Positions 59,004-64,000 of a DNA stretch of 64,000 nt are shown here, piece after piece (positions within the stretch are counted from its first letter, which is position 1; each line of letters begins with the position of its first letter). A model generated the notes under the pieces. That model saw only the letters and a list, made by a program, of their open reading frames with translations. It was not told where the DNA came from and did no database searches. The DNA is from Akkermansiaceae bacterium (GTDB lineage Bacteria; Verrucomicrobiota; Verrucomicrobiia; Verrucomicrobiales; Akkermansiaceae): contig CP059069.1 in the NCBI GenBank assembly GCA_017798145.1, positions 3,705,226-3,769,225 on the forward strand. Direction: 5' to 3'. Made by a program: the position numbers and the translations under genes.

Positions 59004-60255
59004 ATGAAACACCTCACTGCGTTCCTAACATCCCTGCTTCTCGCCATCACCAGTGCCGAAGCCAAGCCTCTCAAGGTCTTCATCCTTGCCGGTCAATCGA
59101 ACATGGAGGGGCCGGCCAACATCAGCACCTTCGACCATATCGGCGATGACCCGGCCACCGCACCCTTGCTCAAGATGATGCGCGGGGCGGATGGAAAAAC
59201 CGCGACATGCGAGGGCGTTTGGATTTCCTATCTCACGGGTGCGGGAGAGAACAATTTCACCCTCAGCGGCAATCTCAGCGCAGGCTACGGATCGATGTGG
59301 GGGCTGGATCCCTCCAAGCCGGGAGACAAGATCGGGCCAGAGTTCGCCTTCGGGCTGTTGATGGATGCGGCGTTCGATGAACCGGTTCTCATCATCAAGG
59401 CGGCTTGGGGGGGGCAAAAGCCTGCACACCGATTTCCGTCCGCCGAGCGCCGGGCCTTATGTGATGCCAAAGGAAACCCGTGAGCTTTGGGAAACACATC
59501 CAGAGGGGGCGCACGGAATTCCCAAGGCAGAGGACAGGCCGAAGTGGGATGCCGAAAAGGCCGCAGCCACCGGGGTTTACTACCGCCTGATGATGGAGCA
59601 TGTGAAGCAGGTGCTGGCGGATCCCAAAAAGGTCGTGCCGGATTGCGATGCCGCCCATGGATATGAGATCGCCGGATTCACCTGGTTCCAGGGCTTCAAT
59701 GACATGGTCGATGGCCAGGCCTATCCGAATCACGACCAGCCGGACCGCTACGCCGCTTATTCCGAACTGCTCGCCCAATTCATCCGCGATGTCCGCAAGG
59801 ATCTTGATGCCCCGGAGATGCCTTTCGTGATCGGAGTGATGGGCGTGGGCGGGCTCAAGGATCAATCCACCAGCATGGTGACATTCCGAAAGGCGATGGC
59901 GGCGCCTGCGGATATGCCGGAGTTCAGGGGCAACGTCGTCTCCGTGGAAACCGCTCCATTCTGGTCGGATGAACTGGGAGCCATTGATGCGAAGCGCTCG
60001 CAGATCGGTCAGATGCGCTGGTTCCTCGATACGAAGCACAAAGACCATGCGAACGCCGAAGGCAAGATGACCGACGAACAGAAGAGGGAGCATCTGGCGA
60101 AATTCGAAGCCGATCTCATCACCCCCGCCGAACTGGCCTTGTGGAAGCGCGGCGCGTCAAACGCCGGCTACCACTATCTCGGCTGCGCCAAGACTTTCGC
60201 GCTGATGGGCAAACATTTCGCCGAGGCTAACCTCCGTATGATGAAGAAGCCCTGA
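59004..60255 (+). pseudogene. SGNH-type sialate O-acetylesterase-like protein, frameshifted at a G tract
   Basis: The first frame gives a signal peptide and block I, VFILAGQSNMEGPANI, with the catalytic Ser, up to VLIIKAAWGG. The continuation, KSLHTDFRPPSAGPYVMPKE, GYEIAGFTWFQGFNDMVDG and so on, lies one frame further and runs to 60255. Removing one G from the eight-G tract at 59407-59414 joins the two frames into a normal protein of about 416 residues. The family removes acetyl groups from sugars (DUF303/SASA). Decay, phase variation or an assembly error are all possible. Confidence 0.85.
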
Positions 60256-60283
60256 TGCATCGGATCTGAAATTTGCTTCCCTG

Positions 60284-60414
60284 TCGCGCCGCAGGCATTC
60301 GCGAGGCCAAAGCGATCGCCATGCGGGAGGATACGGCGGATTCCCGCTGGAGCAGCTACTGGGAGGCGGTCGGTGGGGGTTCGCTGAAGGGACGCGCGAA
60401 GGCTTTGGTTTGAC
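60284..60414 (+). pseudogene. possible C-terminal gene remnant
   Basis: A short frame without its own clear start ends REAKAIAMREDTADSRWSSY, WEAVGGGSLKGRAKALV and a stop at 60414. Composition looks coding and the ending resembles the tail of a larger protein, but no source gene is recognised. It may simply be chance; the phosphatase gene starts shortly after. Confidence 0.25.
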
Positions 60415-60448
60415 GATGGGTATGCGGTCAGTCACCCTTCGCCCGGAT

Positions 60449-60931
60449 ATGTCAGCTACAAAACGGGTTCTATTTGTATGCACCGGCAATACTTGCCGCA
60501 GCCCCATGGCGGAGGCTCTTTTCCGCAAGGCGGTGGAAGGGCGCCCGGATTACTCGGTGAAATCCGCTGGCGTCGCCGCCTCCAAGGGCAGCTGTTGCAG
60601 CCGTGAGACGGGGGCGATCTGCAACTCGCTCAACGCCCCTTTGGAAGATTTCCGCAGCCAACCTGTCTCTGCGGATCTGCTGGCGGAGGCGACCCACGTT
60701 TTCACCATGACGCGCGGCCACATGCATGTCCTGGAAGACCACTTCCCGGAGTTTTCCGGAAAGTACTACCTTGCCTGCGAGTTTGCGGACATCCCCGGGA
60801 AAGGCCTCGGAGCGGATGTGCCGGATCCCATTGGCATGGGCAATAAGGCCTATGAGAATGTCGCCAAGGTGCTCGGCGCGGCCATCCCGGCGATCATTGC
60901 CTACATCGACCAAACCACGCCGCGAGCGTAG
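60449..60931 (+). CDS. low-molecular-weight protein-tyrosine phosphatase
   Basis: A 160-residue phosphatase with the P-loop VLFVCTGNTCRSPMAEA (CX5R near residue 11) and the general-acid Asp in DVPDPIGMG. Such enzymes remove phosphate from tyrosine residues, often on polysaccharide-export kinases, or act on sugar phosphates. ATG 60449 gives the family start; the frame is open for 13 codons upstream. Two extra cysteines (KGSCCSRE) are unusual but not diagnostic. It converges with sufT four bases downstream. Confidence 0.9.
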   Translation: MSATKRVLFVCTGNTCRSPMAEALFRKAVEGRPDYSVKSAGVAASKGSCCSRETGAICNSLNAPLEDFRSQPVSADLLAEATHVFTMTRGHMHVLEDHFPEFSGKYYLACEFADIPGKGLGADVPDPIGMGNKAYENVAKVLGAAIPAIIAYIDQTTPRA

Positions 60932-60935
60932 CCGA

Positions 60936-61481
60936 TCAGATCATCCCGAGCTTCATTTTCCCTTCCTCGGTGATCATGTCCTGATTCCACGCGGGATCCC
61001 AGACCAGCTCGACGTTCGCCTCGTCGATGCCATCTATGGTCATGATCTTCGCCTGGGCATCCGCCGCGATGACGGGACCCATGCCGCAGCCGGGGGCGGT
61101 GAGTGTCATCTTCACCTGCACGACTTTCCTATCCCCCACCTTGTCGATGACGCAATCATAGACTAGGCCGAGATTGACGATGTCCACGGGGATTTCCGGG
61201 TCATAGACGCCCTTGAGCTGCGCCCAGACCTGTTCCTCCAGCGGGGCATCCTTGAGCCGGACGGCCTCCGCATTCTTCTTGATCTCCTCCTGCGCATCCA
61301 CGCCGAGCGCATCCGCATCCTGCGAGGAAATGCGCGCCAGGCCCTGCGAGGTGGCGACGGTGTATGTGCCGCCAAGCCTCTGGGTGATGAACACCGCCGT
61401 GCCTGCGGGAAGTGTCATCGAATCGCCGCTCGGGATCTGGACCGCGGAGACTTCGCGGGAAAGTTTGATTTCTTCGTGCAT
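60936..61481 (-). CDS. sufT: SufT-like Fe-S cluster assembly protein (MIP18/DUF59)
   Basis: A 181-residue protein. The N-terminal 85 residues form the SufT-specific domain (TLPAGTAVFITQRLGGTYTVAT), and the C-terminal half is the DUF59/MIP18 domain: LKGVYDPEIPVDIVNLGLVY and VKMTLTAPGCGMGPVIAADA with the conserved cysteine. Such proteins help mature iron-sulfur proteins. ATG 61481 was chosen because the family begins there. The rest of a suf operon is not in the window. Confidence 0.9.
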   Translation of the reverse strand: MHEEIKLSREVSAVQIPSGDSMTLPAGTAVFITQRLGGTYTVATSQGLARISSQDADALGVDAQEEIKKNAEAVRLKDAPLEEQVWAQLKGVYDPEIPVDIVNLGLVYDCVIDKVGDRKVVQVKMTLTAPGCGMGPVIAADAQAKIMTIDGIDEANVELVWDPAWNQDMITEEGKMKLGMI

Positions 61482-61564
61482 GCGGTCACTAGAAACCAGC
61501 ACGCCCCCGGCGGCAAGCCGCATTCGGGCTTTGCCACATTGCCGGGGCGCGGTATCATGCCAGC

Positions 61565-61966
61565 ATGGCTCTGGTGCTGTTTTTCGATGGCGATTGTGGC
61601 TTTTGCAGCAAATCGGTCAGGCGCGTCCACCACCTCGACACGAAAGGGGTTCTGGAGTTCGCCCCCTTGCAGGGCAAGTTGTCCAAGCAGTTGGGGCTCG
61701 AACGATTCGCGGACAAGGAAGGTGGAACCATGGTTATCATCCGCGAGTCCGATGGAAAACGCTTTTTCAAGGGCGACGCGTGGATCGTGCTGGGGCAAAC
61801 GCTGGGCGGGATCTGGGCGCTGCTGGCGGGGGTTTACGGCATGTTCCCGAAAACGGCGCGTGACTGGGGGTATGATCTCGTCGCCCGCAAACGCTACTTC
61901 CTCGCCGGCAAGGGCGATGCCTGCGCCATCCCCGACGAGTCGCTGCGCAAACGCATGCGGGATTGA
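61565..61966 (+). CDS. DCC-family thiol-disulfide oxidoreductase-like protein
   Basis: A 133-residue DUF393 protein. It starts LVLFFDGDCGFCSKSVRRV, with the DxxCxxC motif that names the DCC family, and has FAPLQGKLSKQLGL and GKRFFKGDAWIVLGQTLGG further on. A thioredoxin-like redox role is assumed for the family, without firm proof. It is divergent from sufT, with 83 bases between starts. Confidence 0.88.
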   Translation: MALVLFFDGDCGFCSKSVRRVHHLDTKGVLEFAPLQGKLSKQLGLERFADKEGGTMVIIRESDGKRFFKGDAWIVLGQTLGGIWALLAGVYGMFPKTARDWGYDLVARKRYFLAGKGDACAIPDESLRKRMRD

Positions 61967-62050
61967 AACGCCTGAGTTTTCCATGCTTGTCCTTGCCCAA
62001 ACCAAGCGGGGGACTTAGATGGGTGCCTCCCACCGAACCCACCAAACACC

Positions 62051-63124
62051 ATGTCCGATTTCCTTACCGTATCCCGCGAAGCCCACGACTCGCTTGTCAT
62101 CGCCGCCTATAAATCCCGTGGATTCACCGAAGAGGAGGCCGTGCTCGGCACGAAGCTCGCAGGCGAGGCCGCCCGCCACGGCATCCGCACCCACCACGCT
62201 CTCAAAGCCCTCCACCTTGATCATCTTTTCGGCTCGGCAATCGGCGGCTGCGTCCCAGGCGCCGAGATCGAAGTACTGCCCTCCCGCTTTCCCGCCTCCG
62301 AGATCTGGAACGCGAACAAGAAGCTCGGCCAGGCGGTCGCCTACCGCGCCATCGACCGCGCCATCGAACTTGCGGACCAATACGGCATCGCCCAGATCGC
62401 CGTGGACAATTCCTTCCACTACCTCTGGGGCGGCGGCTACGTGATGGAGGCCGCCGAGCGCGGCTACTTCGCCTACACGAATTGCACCTCCACCCTCGCC
62501 GAGGTGGTTCCTTTCGGCGGGAAATTCCCTACCCTCGGCACCAACCCCCACTCATGGGGCATCCCTTCGCAGGAGGCGAACGGCTTCCCCATCGTCATGG
62601 ACTGGGCCACCTCCACCGTTGCCATGGGGCGCGTGCAGGCGCTCAAGCGCGAGGGAAAACAACTCCCTCCCGGCGCCGCCGTGGATAAGAACGGCCAGCC
62701 CACGCTGGATCCGAACCAGGTCTCCGCTCTGCTTCCATTCGGCGGCCACAAGGGCTACGGAATGTCCCTTCTCAACGAGATTTTCGGCGGCCTGATTGGC
62801 GGCTCCATCCCCACCATCCGCGGCCGCGAGATCGCGGACAAGGAGGAGAAAACCACCACCGTGTTCTATTTCCACGTCATCCATCCAGAAGCGCTCTCGG
62901 GCAGGAACTTTGCGAAAGGCCGCACCCAGATCGAGAATCTCAAAGCGGTGCTCGACGATATCCTCGGCCACGGCAACGACAACGCCATGCTCCCCGGCCA
63001 GATCGAGGCGAACGCCCGCAAGGCATCGGATGAGGCCGGCGGCCTCCATTTCACCCCTGCGGAAATCGCGGAATTCAACGAGCTCGCGCGGGAGATGGGT
63101 GTGGCGGAGTTGGTTGGGCGTTAA
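62051..63124 (+). CDS. Ldh-family (malate/L-lactate dehydrogenase type) oxidoreductase
   Basis: A 357-residue NAD(P)-dependent oxidoreductase of the MDH2/LDH2 fold, distinct from classical lactate dehydrogenase. Blocks include ARHGIRTHHALKAL with the catalytic-type His, NSFHYLWGGGYVMEAA, FPTLGTNPHSWGIP, FPIVMDWATSTVAMGRV and LLPFGGHKGYGMSLLNEIF. Substrates in the family include malate, sulfolactate and ureidoglycolate; which applies here is unclear. A perfect 28-base inverted repeat starts at its last base. Confidence 0.88.
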   Translation: MSDFLTVSREAHDSLVIAAYKSRGFTEEEAVLGTKLAGEAARHGIRTHHALKALHLDHLFGSAIGGCVPGAEIEVLPSRFPASEIWNANKKLGQAVAYRAIDRAIELADQYGIAQIAVDNSFHYLWGGGYVMEAAERGYFAYTNCTSTLAEVVPFGGKFPTLGTNPHSWGIPSQEANGFPIVMDWATSTVAMGRVQALKREGKQLPPGAAVDKNGQPTLDPNQVSALLPFGGHKGYGMSLLNEIFGGLIGGSIPTIRGREIADKEEKTTTVFYFHVIHPEALSGRNFAKGRTQIENLKAVLDDILGHGNDNAMLPGQIEANARKASDEAGGLHFTPAEIAEFNELAREMGVAELVGR

Positions 63125-63200
63125 TATGGAGAAGGGGTTTTCAACCCCTTTGCCCTAATATCCTAATGGAAGAAAGGGGTTGAAAACCCCTTCTCCATAT
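63124..63200. terminator. perfect 28-bp inverted repeat between convergent genes
   Basis: Arms 63124-63151 and 63173-63200 are perfectly complementary (starting ATATGGAGAAGGGGTTTTCA) around a 21-base loop. Each arm is itself partly palindromic (GGGGTT/AACCCC). The arms start at the Ldh stop and end at the efp stop. A bidirectional terminator is most likely. Confidence 0.8.
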
Positions 63201-63769
63201 CAGTCGTTCGAGCGGCCCTGGTAGGTGCCGTCCTCGGTTTTCACGAGGATGCGCTCGCCCTGGTTGATGAAGAGCGGGACGTTCACGTTCAGGCCGGTCT
63301 CCATGGTGGCTGGCTTGTAGACGTTGTTGGCGGAATCGCCTTTCACGCCTTCCGAGGACTCGGCAACGGTCATCACCATGGTCAGCGGAAGCTCGATGCT
63401 GACGACAAGGCCGTCAGCAATCATGAGGGTGTAGAGCTGGCCTTCGATGAGGTAATCCTTCACCCCTTCGATGAGATCCTCGTAAACGACCATGTCGTCG
63501 TAGGTCTCAGGGTGGAGAAAGTGGTAGCCCTCGGTGTCCTTGTAGGAATACTCGTGACCGATCTTCTCAAGGTGGACGCCTTCCAGCGAGTCGTTTGAGG
63601 TCAGGCGGAGGTTGGAGACCTTCTTGCTGGCCACGCTGCGGATCGACATCTGCACGTAGGAAGCCATGCGCGGAGGGGTCTTGAGCTCATGCTCGATGAC
63701 GAGGCAGACCTCGTTGTTGTGGCGGACTGCATGTCCCTTGCGGAGGTTGATTACGTTGACGCTGGCCAT
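63200..63769 (-). CDS. efp: translation elongation factor P, PPR-loop type
   Basis: A 189-residue EF-P with its three domains: KOW-like domain I (SVNVINLRKGHAVRHNNEVC), OB domain II (YHFLHPETYDDMVV) and domain III (VYKPATMETGLNVNVPLFINQGERILVKTEDGTYQGR). EF-P rescues ribosomes stalled at polyproline. The loop that reaches the peptidyl site reads ELKTPPRMASY, with Arg at the position of the modified Lys of Escherichia coli and Pro-Pro instead of Pro-Gly before it. No modification enzyme (earP, epmA, ymfI-like) is adjacent. Confidence 0.93.
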   Translation of the reverse strand: MASVNVINLRKGHAVRHNNEVCLVIEHELKTPPRMASYVQMSIRSVASKKVSNLRLTSNDSLEGVHLEKIGHEYSYKDTEGYHFLHPETYDDMVVYEDLIEGVKDYLIEGQLYTLMIADGLVVSIELPLTMVMTVAESSEGVKGDSANNVYKPATMETGLNVNVPLFINQGERILVKTEDGTYQGRSND

Positions 63770-63833
63770 AATTGTGTGCGGATGGCGTAAGGGGTCGGAA
63801 GGGGCTTGGCAAGGGATTTCAAGCAGAGTGGCG

Positions 63834-63858
63834 GGTGATCAGTGAGCGGTGATCAGTG
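63834..63858. repeat. direct repeat GGTGATCAGTG, two copies
   Basis: The 11-base unit occurs at 63834-63844 and 63848-63858, with palindromic TGATCA inside. The same word is found in the nuoG-nuoH gap at 10678-10700. It lies in the space upstream of efp. Confidence 0.5.
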
Positions 63859-63876
63859 GGAAGAAAGACCTGCCAA

Positions 63877-64000
63877 TCAGATCGGAAGGTCGTGTTTTGG
63901 GAGTGAGACCCACTTTCGCCGCATCCAGAAAAGCGCTCCCACGATCAGCCAAGTTTGCAGAAATCCCAGTAGGAAAGCAATCCAGTGAATTTCCCAGCGG
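63877..64000 (-). CDS. C-terminal fragment of a membrane protein
   Basis: The minus strand reads WEIHWIAFLLGFLQTWLIVG, ALFWMRRKW and ends with a stop at 63877-63879. This looks like a final membrane helix with a positively charged cytoplasmic tail. The rest of the gene lies beyond the right edge. It would be upstream of efp on the same strand. Confidence 0.45.
   Translation of the reverse strand, partial: RWEIHWIAFLLGFLQTWLIVGALFWMRRKWVSLPKHDLPI

Overview
The window looks like chromosome of a free-living, high-GC member of the Verrucomicrobiota, probably near Akkermansiaceae/Verrucomicrobiaceae. This is inferred from four things: the DUF1592/DUF1552 cytochrome-type gene pair, a pilus locus ordered like the Akkermansia Amuc_1098-1102 region, secreted proteins ending in a calcium-loop plus beta-strand module, and infC starting at a non-AUG codon. 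No rRNA, tRNA, CRISPR array or classical insertion sequence was recognised.

Layout. 1-790: edge of a probable type III polyketide-type cluster (flavoprotein, methyltransferase). 838-7370: metallo-hydrolase, AsmA-like protein, radC, yicC, recJ. 7425-12459: a partial complex I operon nuoG-H-I-J-K (minus strand) with a four-helix-bundle gene wedged between nuoI and nuoJ and a CRP/FNR-like palindrome upstream. 12695-16135: MuiA/DUF4139 protein, a REP-like hairpin cluster, a small secreted protein and tlyA. 16234-18693: a secreted Cys/Lys/Glu tandem-repeat protein, then an ECF sigma factor, a putative anti-sigma factor and a PDZ protein. 18715-23259: a large surface protein with its LuxR-type regulator, an EVE protein and lipA. 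23383-31797: murI, purF, purM, a glycosyltransferase-A-fold enzyme and an RND permease. 31822-40526: DUF1552/DUF1592 pair, uppS, vapBC, purA, a broken GxxExxY gene, carA and a small ATPase. 40900-45379: infC, HAD phosphatase, hprK, YkvA-like protein, xerD. 45601-58730: an ABC pair followed by a type IV pilus/type II secretion-like assembly locus (PilT, pilin, PilM/N fusion, PilO-like, PilP/GspC-like, secretin, PilB, PilC and three unassigned proteins). 59004-64000: a frameshifted SGNH esterase, low-molecular-weight phosphatase, sufT, DCC protein, Ldh-family oxidoreductase and efp.

Most unusual signal. Several gene junctions on the minus strand are filled, almost exactly from stop codon to next start codon, by short sequences built of repeated 'words' arranged as inverted repeats. 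Two of these carry genes: the four-helix-bundle gene in the nuo operon and the broken GxxExxY gene between carA and purA. Two others have inverted arms but no gene (yicC-radC, lipA-EVE). Several junctions hold a single copy of a word. The repeats even supply the last codons and stop of carA and lipA. I interpret these as a family of intervening-sequence-like elements that insert neutrally into operons and may be handled at the RNA level. This is a hypothesis.

Other points worth a second look are the 54-bp-repeat Cys-rich protein, the 8-G frameshift in the esterase, a perfect 28-bp inverted repeat between the convergent Ldh-family and efp genes, an EF-P with a Pro-Pro-Arg loop tip, and a hairpin pair just after the pilin gene.
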